Positions 9,257-16,744 of a stretch of DNA of 64,000 nucleotides are shown in pieces. A program made the position numbers and the translations under genes. The stretch is taken from NCBI RefSeq assembly GCF_016650635.1, contig NZ_JAEKFI010000005.1, forward strand, positions 124,001-188,000, read 5' to 3'. Within the stretch, counting starts at the first letter, position 1. Each line of letters starts with the position of its first letter. Under the pieces are notes generated by a model, which was given only the letters and a program-made list of their open reading frames with translations, searched no databases and had not been told where the DNA came from. This stretch comes from Pseudomonas sp. TH43 (GTDB lineage Bacteria > Pseudomonadota > Gammaproteobacteria > Pseudomonadales > Pseudomonadaceae).

Positions 9257-9305
9257 GCTTGATGCTCTCTCTTCCTGATAGTTATGCAGTGTTATTTCGG
9301 CCCTC

Positions 9306-9370
9306 TTCGCGAGCAGGCTCGCTCCCACATTTGGAACGCGTATTCCTGTGGGAGCGAGCCTGCTCGCGAA
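9306..9370. repeat. REP inverted pair within the kdp operon
   Basis: Arms at 9306-9329 (TTCGCGAGCAGGCTCGCTCC and on) and 9347-9370 are perfect reverse complements over 24 bases, with a 17-base loop. The pair lies between kdpC and kdpD, so a stem-loop in the mRNA could lower expression of the sensor genes relative to the pump genes. Confidence 0.85.
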
Positions 9371-9386
9371 TGGCCGCGCCGCCGAT

Positions 9387-9932
9387 TCAGAGTTTTTCCA
9401 GGGCCATGTTCAGCTCAAGCACATTCACTACCGGCGGCCCCACCAGCGGCTGTTCGATGTGCGCATCAAGCAGTTGCTGCAAGGTCGTCACCGGCAAGTT
9501 TCGCGCTGCCGCAACTCGCGCCAGTTGATAGGCAATTGCCGCTGGAGGCAAGTGTGGATCGAGGCCGCTGCCGGAAGTGGTCAGCAACGCCAGCGGCACC
9601 GGGCCTTGCCCTGGAACCTGCAACTTGTTGGCATCGTCGATGACCCGCGTGGCGAGTGCCGGATTGCTCGGTGCCAGGTTACTTGCGCTGCTCGAAACCG
9701 TAGCAAACGCACCGGCGGATGGACGCGGATGGAACCACGCATCGCCGACAAAATCCTGGGCGATCAGCGACGAGCCACGAACCTTGCCGTCGGCATCGTG
9801 AACCAGACTGCCGTTGGCCTGATCGGGGAATGCGACTTGCGCAACGCCAGTGACTACCAGTGGGTAGGCAACGCCGGTGACCAGGGTCATCAGCACCAGC
9901 AGGCTCAGGGCCGGACGTATCATTGTGGACAT
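9387..9932 (-). CDS. kdpC: Potassium-transporting ATPase subunit KdpC
   Basis: A 181-residue accessory subunit of the KdpFABC pump. One N-terminal membrane helix (about residues 6-28, ALSLLVLMTLVTGVAYPLVV) anchors a periplasmic domain. Family signatures include GSLIAQDF, WFHPRPSA, and the C-terminal SGSGLDPHLPPAAIAYQLAR VAAAR region. KdpC stabilises the complex and is thought to raise potassium affinity. ATG at 9932 has GAGG eight bases upstream; an upstream ATG at 9959 lacks one. The gene is separated from kdpB by 244 bases occupied by a long inverted repeat. Confidence 0.96.
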   Translation of the reverse strand: MSTMIRPALSLLVLMTLVTGVAYPLVVTGVAQVAFPDQANGSLVHDADGKVRGSSLIAQDFVGDAWFHPRPSAGAFATVSSSASNLAPSNPALATRVIDDANKLQVPGQGPVPLALLTTSGSGLDPHLPPAAIAYQLARVAAARNLPVTTLQQLLDAHIEQPLVGPPVVNVLELNMALEKL

Positions 9933-9987
9933 ATCATAATCCTCGAATTCGTTGGGCAAACTTTGGTGGGGTGTCAGGGGGATCTCT

Positions 9988-10165
9988 TCCCCCTCACCCC
10001 AGCCCTCTCCCCCAAGGGGGCGAGGGGGAAAGGGAGCCGATCGTTGTGCTTCTCAGGACCGGAGTTCAGCTCGGTATCTCAGGTCGATGCACCTCTGATA
10101 AACCACTCGGTCAATCCCCTCTCCCTACGGGCGGTCCGACGTTTCGGGAGGGTTAGGCTGAGGGG
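9988..10165. repeat. Long inverted element with CCCTCACCCCAGCCCTCTCCC arm
   Basis: The left arm begins near 9988 (CCCTCACCCCAGCCCTCTCC then a run of C and G) and the right arm ends near 10165 (GGGAGGGTTAGGCTGAGGGG). The outer ends are imperfect reverse complements, and each arm also folds on itself (CCCCC/GGGGG, CCCTCTCCC...GGGAGGG). Repeats of this composition are scattered in intergenic DNA of many gammaproteobacteria and xanthomonads and are probably non-autonomous elements. This copy sits inside kdpFABCDE, between kdpB and kdpC. Confidence 0.7.
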
Positions 10166-10176
10166 CACTTCCAGCC

Positions 10177-12243
10177 TCAAACCAGATGCAACGCCGTGAG
10201 CAACATATCAATCGCCTTGATCCCCACAAACGGCACCAGAATCCCGCCCAACCCATAGATCAACAAATTGCGCCGCAACAACGCCGCCGCACTCGCCGCC
10301 TGCACACGAACACCGCGCAATGCCAACGGAATCAACACGACAATGATCAACGCGTTAAAGACGATGGCCGACAGAATCGCGCTCTGCGGACTGGTCAGGT
10401 GCATGATGTTCAGCACGCCCAGTTGCGGATAGATCGAGGCGAACAGTGCCGGCAGAATCGCGAAGTATTTGGCCACGTCGTTAGCGATGGAAAAGGTTGT
10501 CAGCGCGCCACGAGTGACCAGCAATTCCTTGCCGATCTGCACCACGTCCAGCAGCTTGGTCGGATCGCTGTCGAGGTCGACCATGTTGGCCGCCTCGCGT
10601 GCCGCTTGCGTACCGTCGTTCATCGCCATGCCGACGTCAGCCTGAGCCAGCGCCGGGGCGTCGTTGGCGCCGTCGCCGCACATGGCGACCAGACGACCGT
10701 CGTTCTGCTCATGACGAATGCGCGCGAGTTTTTTCTCCGGGGTGGCCTCGGCGAGCACGTCATCGACGCCGGCTTCGGCAGCGATGGCGGCAGCGGTCAA
10801 CGGGTTGTCGCCGGTGACCATCACGGTGCGAATCCCCAGTTTGCGCAACTCGGCAAAACGCTCGCGGATGCCAGGTTTGACCACGTCTTTCAGATGGATC
10901 GCACCGAGCAGCTTGCCGTCAGCGCAAACCAGCAACGGCGTGCCGCCGCTCTGGGCGATCTTGTCGATTTCCCGCGACAGCGCCGGGGCCAGATCCGAAC
11001 GTTTCTGGCCGAGAAAACTCAGCAGCGAATCCACCGCACCTTTGCGGTACACGCGGCCCTGATAATCGACGCCAGACAAGCGGGTTTCCGCACTGAACGG
11101 CACGGCAGTCAGAGTGTCCAGCGCCGGCTCAGGCTGCGGATGCAGGCCACGCAGGTACTCGACGATGGACTTGCCTTCAGCCGTGTCATCGGCCAGCGAC
11201 GCGAACAGTGCCCCTTCGGCCAATTCACGACCACTCACACCCGGTGCGGCGTACACCGCACTGCAACGACGGTTGCCGAACGTGATGGTGCCGGTCTTGT
11301 CGAGCAGCAGTACATGCACATCACCCGCTGCTTCCACCGCGCGACCGGACTTGGCGATCACGTTCAGGCGCACCAGGCGATCCATCCCGGCGATACCAAT
11401 GGCCGACAGCAGACCACCGATGGTGGTCGGAATCAGCGTGACCAGCAGCGCCACCAGAAACACCAGCGGCAGGTTACCGTTGGCGAAATGGGCGAACGGT
11501 TGCAGGGTCACCACCACCAGCAAGAAGATCAGGGTCAGGCCGATCAGCAGAATATCCAGCGCGACTTCGTTTGGAGTTTTTTGGCGTTTGGCGCCTTCGA
11601 CCAGGGCGATCATGCGATCCAGCGTCGACTCACCGGGATTGACGGTGATCTTTACCAGCAACCAGTCGGACACCAGTCGCGTGTTGCCGGTGACCGCCGA
11701 ACGGTCGCCGCCAGACTCGCGGATCACTGGCGCCGATTCACCGGTAATCGCCGCTTCGTTGACCGCGGCGATGCCTTCGATGACTTCGCCGTCACCCGGA
11801 ATCATCTCCCCCGCTTCGACGCGTACCACATCGCCCTTGCGCAGACTTGCTGCGGGCACCACCTGAAAGCTGCCATTGGCCTGTTTGCGCCGCGCACTCA
11901 AGCCTTCACTGCCGGCCTTGAGGCTGTCGGCGCGGGCCTTGCCGCGACCTTCGGCCAAGGCTTCGGCGAAGTTGGCGAACAGCACGGTAAACCACAGCCA
12001 CAGAGCGATTTGCGCAGCGACGAACGTTGGCACATCGGCATCGGGAATGAAGCACAGCACGGTGGTGAAAATCGCCGTCAGTTCGACCACCAGCATCACT
12101 GGCGAACGTTTCAGTTGCCGAGGGTCGAGTTTGACGAAGGCTTGCACCAGCGCCGGCCGCCACAGGGCCGAGATCGCGGTTTTCGGTGCTTCTGCCGACT
12201 TGGCCGGCACCGCAGGTTTTGATGCAGGAACGTGCATATTCAT
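10177..12243 (-). CDS. kdpB: Potassium-transporting P-type ATPase catalytic subunit KdpB
   Basis: A 688-residue P-type ATPase that powers the KdpFABC pump. The actuator motif TGES is at residues 167-170, the phosphorylated aspartate is Asp315 in LLLDKTGTIT, and the P-domain hinge reads CGDGANDAPALAQADVGMAM. Membrane helices lie near 48-95, 230-285 and in the last 100 residues. The N-terminal tail is Ala/Pro rich. ATP hydrolysis here drives potassium through KdpA. AAGGA stands seven bases before ATG 12243. It starts 10 bases after kdpA ends, so the two are translationally close. Confidence 0.98.
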   Translation of the reverse strand: MNMHVPASKPAVPAKSAEAPKTAISALWRPALVQAFVKLDPRQLKRSPVMLVVELTAIFTTVLCFIPDADVPTFVAAQIALWLWFTVLFANFAEALAEGRGKARADSLKAGSEGLSARRKQANGSFQVVPAASLRKGDVVRVEAGEMIPGDGEVIEGIAAVNEAAITGESAPVIRESGGDRSAVTGNTRLVSDWLLVKITVNPGESTLDRMIALVEGAKRQKTPNEVALDILLIGLTLIFLLVVVTLQPFAHFANGNLPLVFLVALLVTLIPTTIGGLLSAIGIAGMDRLVRLNVIAKSGRAVEAAGDVHVLLLDKTGTITFGNRRCSAVYAAPGVSGRELAEGALFASLADDTAEGKSIVEYLRGLHPQPEPALDTLTAVPFSAETRLSGVDYQGRVYRKGAVDSLLSFLGQKRSDLAPALSREIDKIAQSGGTPLLVCADGKLLGAIHLKDVVKPGIRERFAELRKLGIRTVMVTGDNPLTAAAIAAEAGVDDVLAEATPEKKLARIRHEQNDGRLVAMCGDGANDAPALAQADVGMAMNDGTQAAREAANMVDLDSDPTKLLDVVQIGKELLVTRGALTTFSIANDVAKYFAILPALFASIYPQLGVLNIMHLTSPQSAILSAIVFNALIIVVLIPLALRGVRVQAASAAALLRRNLLIYGLGGILVPFVGIKAIDMLLTALHLV

Positions 12244-12253
12244 GATGGATTCC

Positions 12254-13948
12254 TTAGAAGCCCATACTTAAATGTTCGGCAATCGGGCCGAGCGCCAGTG
12301 TCGGCAGGAAGGTCAGGCCGCCCACCAGCAAAATGGTCACGGTCAACAGGGTCACAAACAGCGGGCCGTGGGTCGGGAAGCTGTTCTGGCCGATCGGTGC
12401 GGTTTTCTTCATCGCCAGGCTGCCGGCCAAGGCCAGAACCGGAAGGATGTAGCCGAAACGACCGATCAACATGCCCAGGCCGAGCATCAGGTTGTGGAAC
12501 GGCGTGTTCGCACTCAGTCCACCGAACGCTGAACCGTTATTGGCACTGGCCGAGGTGTAGGCGTACAGCAATTGGCTGAAACCGTGCGGGCCAGGGTTAC
12601 TGATGGTGGCCGCCGGGCCTGGCAGGGTCGCGGCAATCGCGCCGAGCACCAGCACGCCGACCGGCATCACCAGCAGAGTCACGACCAGCAACTGCACTTC
12701 CCGCGCCTGTAGTTTTTTACCCAGGTACTCCGGTGTACGGCCGATCATCAAACCGGCGAGGAACACCGCGATCAGCACGTTGAGCAACATGCCGTAGAGC
12801 CCGGCACCGACGCCGCCGAAGATCACTTCGCCGACCATCATGTTGACCAGCGCGACCATGCCGCTAAGCGGGTTAAGGCTGTCGTGCATGCCGTTGACCG
12901 AACCGTTCGACGCCGCTGTGGTGGTCACCGACCAGAGCACGGTGGCGGTAGTGCCGAAGCGTGCTTCCTTACCTTCCAGCGGTGCGGTCTGTTCGACGGC
13001 GACGTTGTTCAGCGCAGGGTTCGGCTGGTATTCAGCCCACAGCGAGGTCGCGCCGCCGATCAGGAACAGCGCGAGCATGCAGGCGATGATCGCGCGGCTC
13101 TGACGCAGGTCTTTGACGTAATGGCCGAAGGTGAACACTAACGCCACCGGGATCAGAATGATCGACGACACTTCGAACAGGTTGCTCCACGCGGTCGGGT
13201 TCTCGAACGGATGCGCCGAGTTGACGCCGAAGAAGCCGCCACCGTTGGTGCCCAGTTGCTTGATCGCAATCTGGCTGGCGGCCGGGCCGAGTGGGATCAC
13301 TTGATCAACACCCTGCATCGTCACCGCATTCACATACTGCGCGAAGGTTTGCGGCACGCCCTGCCAGACCAGATACAGCGCCAGCAACAGGCACAGCGGC
13401 AATAGGCCGTAGAGCGTAGCGCGGGTCATGTCGACCCAAAAGTTGCCAAGGGTTTTCGTCGATTTGCGACCGATACCACGGCACAGCGCAACCAGCACGG
13501 CCAGGCCAGTCGCGGCGCTGACGAAGTTCTGCACGGTGAGACCGACCATCTGGCTCAGATAGCTGAGGGTCGCTTCGCCGCTGTAGGACTGCCAGTTGGT
13601 GTTGGTCATGAAACTGACGGCGGTGTTGAACGCTTGCGTCCACTCCTGACCCGGCAGGTTCTGCGGGTTGAGCGGCAGGTGATCCTGGAACAACAAAATC
13701 GCAAACAGCAGCAGGAAACCGGCGAGGTTGAAGGCAAGCAGCGCCAGCGTGTATTTCTGCCAGCTCTGCTCAGCCTGCGGATCAACCCCGGCAATGCGAT
13801 AACAGCCGCGCTCGACCGGACCGAGAATCGGCGTCAGCCAGGTGCGTTGACCTTCCATCACCTTGTAGTAGAAGCGCCCGAGGAACGGCGCCGGCAGCAA
13901 GACCACCGCAAAAAAAACGAGGATCAGCCAATAGTCATAACTGTGCAT
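12254..13948 (-). CDS. kdpA: Potassium-transporting ATPase subunit KdpA
   Basis: The 564-residue potassium-binding and translocating subunit, with about ten membrane helices and the four filter-like repeats of the Trk/Ktr/HKT superfamily. Typical segments are MTNTNWQSYSGE, QLGTNGGGFFGVNSAHPFEN, and SANNGSAFGGLSANTPFHN. Length is normal for the family. The reading frame is open to 14140, but ATG 13948 is preceded by TAGGAG at five bases and MHSYDYWLILVFF is a normal start. The start codon lies eight bases beyond the kdpF stop, consistent with coupled translation. Confidence 0.98.
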   Translation of the reverse strand: MHSYDYWLILVFFAVVLLPAPFLGRFYYKVMEGQRTWLTPILGPVERGCYRIAGVDPQAEQSWQKYTLALLAFNLAGFLLLFAILLFQDHLPLNPQNLPGQEWTQAFNTAVSFMTNTNWQSYSGEATLSYLSQMVGLTVQNFVSAATGLAVLVALCRGIGRKSTKTLGNFWVDMTRATLYGLLPLCLLLALYLVWQGVPQTFAQYVNAVTMQGVDQVIPLGPAASQIAIKQLGTNGGGFFGVNSAHPFENPTAWSNLFEVSSIILIPVALVFTFGHYVKDLRQSRAIIACMLALFLIGGATSLWAEYQPNPALNNVAVEQTAPLEGKEARFGTTATVLWSVTTTAASNGSVNGMHDSLNPLSGMVALVNMMVGEVIFGGVGAGLYGMLLNVLIAVFLAGLMIGRTPEYLGKKLQAREVQLLVVTLLVMPVGVLVLGAIAATLPGPAATISNPGPHGFSQLLYAYTSASANNGSAFGGLSANTPFHNLMLGLGMLIGRFGYILPVLALAGSLAMKKTAPIGQNSFPTHGPLFVTLLTVTILLVGGLTFLPTLALGPIAEHLSMGF

Positions 13949-13956
13949 AGCCGCTC

Positions 13957-14046
13957 CTAGTTCCGATCCGCGCGCAACAGCGCAACCAACAGATAAATGA
14001 ACAGCCCCACTGCCAAAAACAGTGACACCCCGTCCAGAACGCTCAT
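13957..14046 (-). CDS. kdpF: Potassium-transporting ATPase small subunit KdpF
   Basis: A 29-residue single-helix peptide, MSVLDGVSLFLAVGLFIYLL followed by VALLRADRN. This size, the single hydrophobic span and the position directly before kdpA identify KdpF, the small stabilising subunit of the KdpFABC complex. GGAG lies seven bases before the ATG. It is the first gene of the operon. Confidence 0.93.
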   Translation of the reverse strand: MSVLDGVSLFLAVGLFIYLLVALLRADRN

Positions 14047-14130
14047 GGAAGATCTCCGTGTTACGGCGTATTGCCGTGTGTGCAGGCATTGTCGGAAAGG
14101 AGGCTGTAAAGGAACGAGAGCGAGGGGCGC

Positions 14131-14154
14131 GGCGGGGCATAAAGAAAGCGTAAA
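14131..14154 (-). promoter_or_regulatory. Probable KdpE operator upstream of kdpF
   Basis: On the minus strand this reads TTTACGCTTTCTTTATGCCC then CGCC. It resembles the known E. coli KdpE site, two T-rich half-sites (TTTAtaCTTT / TTTAca) followed by CCCCGCC, placed upstream of the kdp promoter. Its end is about 85 bases from the kdpF start. A GACAAT-like -10 lies at 14088-14093. Match is by eye from memory of the E. coli site. Confidence 0.6.
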
Positions 14155-14327
14155 GAGTGGGTTTATGCTGGCGTTACAGGTGGGTTTTGCGCTGTATGGG
14201 CGGGCCTGCTCGCGAAGACGGCATAACCGCCAACATCGCACCCAACTGGCGCACAAATAGCAGCTATCCCACGGCGAACATCCCCGATACGACAGCTTTC
14301 AACTCATTACGACTTGTTTCACAGCAA

Positions 14328-14343
14328 TGGCACGCCCACTGCA
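14328..14343 (+). promoter_or_regulatory. Sigma-54 (-24/-12) promoter for the ethanolamine permease
   Basis: TGGCACGCCCACTGCA matches the consensus TGGCAC-N5-TTGCA except for C in place of the first T. The GG (14329-14330) and GC (14341-14342) are exactly ten bases apart as required. Transcription would begin near 14354-14356, about 33 bases before the ATG. Control would need an AAA+ activator, which is not encoded nearby. Confidence 0.7.
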
Positions 14344-14387
14344 CACGCCCTCCCCCGAGCTTTCCAAACCGTTCAGGGAGCAACCGC

Positions 14388-15752
14388 ATGAACACACAAC
14401 TCAAACCCACACTGGGCACGCTGCACCTGTGGGGCATCGCCGTCGGGCTGGTGATTTCCGGGGAGTATTTCGGCTGGAGTTACGGCTGGGGCGTCGCCGG
14501 AACGCTGGGCTTTCTGGTGACCTCGTTCATGGTTGCGACCATGTACACCTGCTTCATTTTCAGCTTCACCGAACTGACCACGGCGATTCCCCACGCGGGC
14601 GGGCCGTTCGCTTACAGTCGCCGAGCGTTTGGTGAAAAGGGCGGGTTGATTGCCGGGCTGGCAACGTTGATCGAATTTGTCTTCGCCCCGCCAGCGATTG
14701 CATTGGCCATTGGCGCCTACCTCAATGTGCAGTTTCCGGCACTTGATCCGAAACACGCAGCAGTCGGCGCCTACATCTTGTTCATGGGTTTGAACATCCT
14801 CGGCGTCAAACTGGCGGCGACCTTCGAGTTGATCGTCTGCGTACTCGCCGTCGCCGAGTTGCTGGTGTTCATGGGCGTCGTCGCCCCGGCCTTCAGCTTC
14901 AGCAACTTCGCCCTCAATGGCTGGGCCGGTTCGGATGTGTTCGGTGCGCCAGCGATTGCCGGGATGTTCGCCGCGATCCCGTTCGCGATCTGGTTCTTTC
15001 TCGCCATCGAAGGCGCGGCCATGGCTGCCGAAGAAGCCAAGGACCCGAAGCGCACCATTCCCAAGGCCTACATCAGCGGCATTCTGACTCTGGTGCTGTT
15101 GGCCATGGGTGTGATGTTCTTTGCTGGCGGCGTCGGCGACTGGCGCACCCTGGCGAACATCAACGATCCCCTGCCGCAAGCGATGAAAACCGTGGTCGGC
15201 GACAATTCCGGCTGGCTGCACATGCTGGTGTGGATCGGCCTGTTCGGGCTGGTGGCGAGTTTCCACGGGATCATCCTTGGCTACTCGCGGCAGTTCTTCG
15301 CCCTCGCCCGCGCCGGTTACCTGCCCGCCTCGCTGGCGAAACTGTCGCGCTTCCAGACGCCGCACCGCGCGATCATCGTCGGCGGCATCATCGGCATCGC
15401 CGCGATCTACAGCGACGGCCTGATCAACCTCGGTGGCATGACCCTCACCGCCGCGATGATCACCATGGCGGTGTTCGGCGCGATTGTGATGTACATCATG
15501 AGCATGCTCAGTTTGTTCAAGCTGCGTAAGTCGGAACCGAATCTGGAGCGCACCTTTCGTGCGCCTTGCTATCCGCTCATTCCGCTAATTGCACTGGTGC
15601 TGGCGGTGGTGTGCCTGGTGGCAATGGCGTGGTTCAACGCGTTAATCGGGCTGATTTTCCTCGGGTTCATGGCTGTAGGCTTCGGCTACTTCCTTCTTAC
15701 CGGCCAATTGCGCGCCAATGCACCGGCCGATGCGATGCTCACCGGCCTGTAG
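14388..15752 (+). CDS. eat: Ethanolamine permease (APC superfamily)
   Basis: A 454-residue transporter with about twelve membrane helices. The N-terminal GTLHLWGIAVGLVISGEYFG followed by WSYGWGVAGTLGF, the PHAGGPFAYSRRAFG loop, and EGAAMAAEEAKDPKRTIPKA are hallmarks of the ethanolamine permease branch of the amino acid-polyamine-organocation superfamily. It should import ethanolamine by proton symport. Start chosen at 14388, with GGGAG seven bases before it; the frame is open further upstream without a ribosome site. The eutBC ammonia-lyase genes often linked to eat are absent here, so the catabolic genes must be elsewhere. A sigma-54 promoter lies just upstream. Confidence 0.88.
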   Translation: MNTQLKPTLGTLHLWGIAVGLVISGEYFGWSYGWGVAGTLGFLVTSFMVATMYTCFIFSFTELTTAIPHAGGPFAYSRRAFGEKGGLIAGLATLIEFVFAPPAIALAIGAYLNVQFPALDPKHAAVGAYILFMGLNILGVKLAATFELIVCVLAVAELLVFMGVVAPAFSFSNFALNGWAGSDVFGAPAIAGMFAAIPFAIWFFLAIEGAAMAAEEAKDPKRTIPKAYISGILTLVLLAMGVMFFAGGVGDWRTLANINDPLPQAMKTVVGDNSGWLHMLVWIGLFGLVASFHGIILGYSRQFFALARAGYLPASLAKLSRFQTPHRAIIVGGIIGIAAIYSDGLINLGGMTLTAAMITMAVFGAIVMYIMSMLSLFKLRKSEPNLERTFRAPCYPLIPLIALVLAVVCLVAMAWFNALIGLIFLGFMAVGFGYFLLTGQLRANAPADAMLTGL

Positions 15753-15881
15753 GATTGATCGCATACACCGGGCATAACGGGCCTAGAATGGAACCACTGC
15801 GAACTCATTTCGCTCAAAAGTTGTATGCAGCGGTTCACGGCGAAATCCTCGCCCACCGATCTGCCTTTAAGGAGAGCCGTT

Positions 15882-16049
15882 ATGCCTTGGTATGCCTGGT
15901 TGATTCTGGTCGTTGCAATCGGCTCGATCGTTGGCGGGTTGATGATGTTGCGAGACACCGCCAACAAGGTCGAACTGACCGATGAAGAGCGCAAGCGCGT
16001 CGCGCAACGCAACGCGGAAATGGACGCGAAAGAAGCGCAAGATCGCTAA
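15882..16049 (+). CDS. DUF2897-type small membrane protein
   Basis: A 55-residue protein with one N-terminal membrane helix (MPWYAWLILVVAIGSIVGGL) and a charged helical tail rich in Glu, Arg and Ala. Composition and length match the DUF2897 family of pseudomonads, of unknown function. AAGGAG lies eight bases before the ATG. A strong intrinsic terminator begins five bases after the stop codon, so it forms its own short transcription unit. Confidence 0.8.
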   Translation: MPWYAWLILVVAIGSIVGGLMMLRDTANKVELTDEERKRVAQRNAEMDAKEAQDR

Positions 16050-16053
16050 TGAA

Positions 16054-16084
16054 AACCCCGCCAGATTGGCGGGGTTTGTTTTTT
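16054..16084 (+). terminator. Rho-independent terminator after the DUF2897 gene
   Basis: Nine-base stem AACCCCGCC (16054-16062) and GGCGGGGTT (16068-16076) with loop AGATT, followed by TGTTTTTT. Confidence 0.92.
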
Positions 16085-16186
16085 CAGACCCGATCGGACC
16101 TGCCTGAATGCTTTTTAGAAGTAGAAGTACAGTCACCATCTAATTTTCCTTGGTTAAGATGGGGGCATTGTTGCGGAGAGTTCCAA

Positions 16187-16744
16187 ATGCGTTATTCGCA
16201 AGACCACAAAGCCCAGACCCATCAGCGCATCATCAAGGAAGCTTCGGCACGATTTCGCAAGGACGGCATCAGCGCGACCGGTCTGCAGCCGTTAATGAAG
16301 GCGCTGGGCTTGACCCACGGCGGTTTCTACTCGCACTTCAAATCCAAGGACGAGTTGGTCGAGAAGGCATTACAAGAAGCAGGCGATCAAGTTGATGGGC
16401 TCTGCGCGGAGATCTTTGCGCAGGAAAATCCGCTGCACGTGTTTATCGACACCTACCTGTCCGAATGGCATAAGACCTCCCCGCATGAAGGCTGCCCTCT
16501 CCTGACCATCTCCTCGGAACTGGGATTGCGCGGACAACCCAGCCCAACCAGTGACGCCGTACTCAACGCGCGACTGGAGCAGATCGACAACACCCTCGAA
16601 GCTGACAATGGTGCCGACCGGGCCATCGTCATCATGTCGACCCTGGTCGGCGCTCTGTTGCTGTCACGCAGTGTCGCGGATGCCGAGTTTGCGCAGCGCA
16701 TTCTTGACGTCACCCGCGACCATCTCAAACAGTCGGAAGACTAA
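16187..16744 (+). CDS. TetR/AcrR-family transcriptional regulator
   Basis: A 185-residue repressor-type regulator. The N-terminal helix-turn-helix covers about residues 10-55 and includes IIKEASARFRKDGISATGLQ and LTHGGFYSHFKSKDELVEKA, which is typical of the AcrR branch. The C-terminal ligand domain contains HEGCPLLTISSELG. GGAGAG is about six bases before ATG 16187. Its stop overlaps the end of the convergent fabF-like gene by four bases. It may regulate the neighbouring fabF-SDR pair, but no operator was proven. The ligand is unknown. Confidence 0.85.
   Translation: MRYSQDHKAQTHQRIIKEASARFRKDGISATGLQPLMKALGLTHGGFYSHFKSKDELVEKALQEAGDQVDGLCAEIFAQENPLHVFIDTYLSEWHKTSPHEGCPLLTISSELGLRGQPSPTSDAVLNARLEQIDNTLEADNGADRAIVIMSTLVGALLLSRSVADAEFAQRILDVTRDHLKQSED

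Larger units (their letters stand above)
14047..14387. other. Divergent intergenic region, kdp and ethanolamine permease promoters
   Basis: This gene-free stretch separates kdpF (minus) and the ethanolamine permease gene (plus). Near the kdp side it holds a KdpE-type box. Near 14197-14222 there is a lone half of a REP (CGGGCCTGCTCGCGAAGACG). Close to the permease it has a sigma-54 type promoter. No other coding signal was seen. Confidence 0.7.

Noticed and set aside
9257..9328. N-terminal extension of KdpD (MGASLLAKRAE and on)
   Set aside because: It is translated REP sequence, a well-known annotation error; the ATG at 9256 has a ribosome site and gives the normal KdpD start.
10186..12222. 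678-codon open frame on the plus strand opposite kdpB
   Set aside because: It is the exact shadow of a complete, motif-rich kdpB; its translation is rich in Gln, Arg and His and matches no family. Long antisense frames are expected in GC-rich genes.
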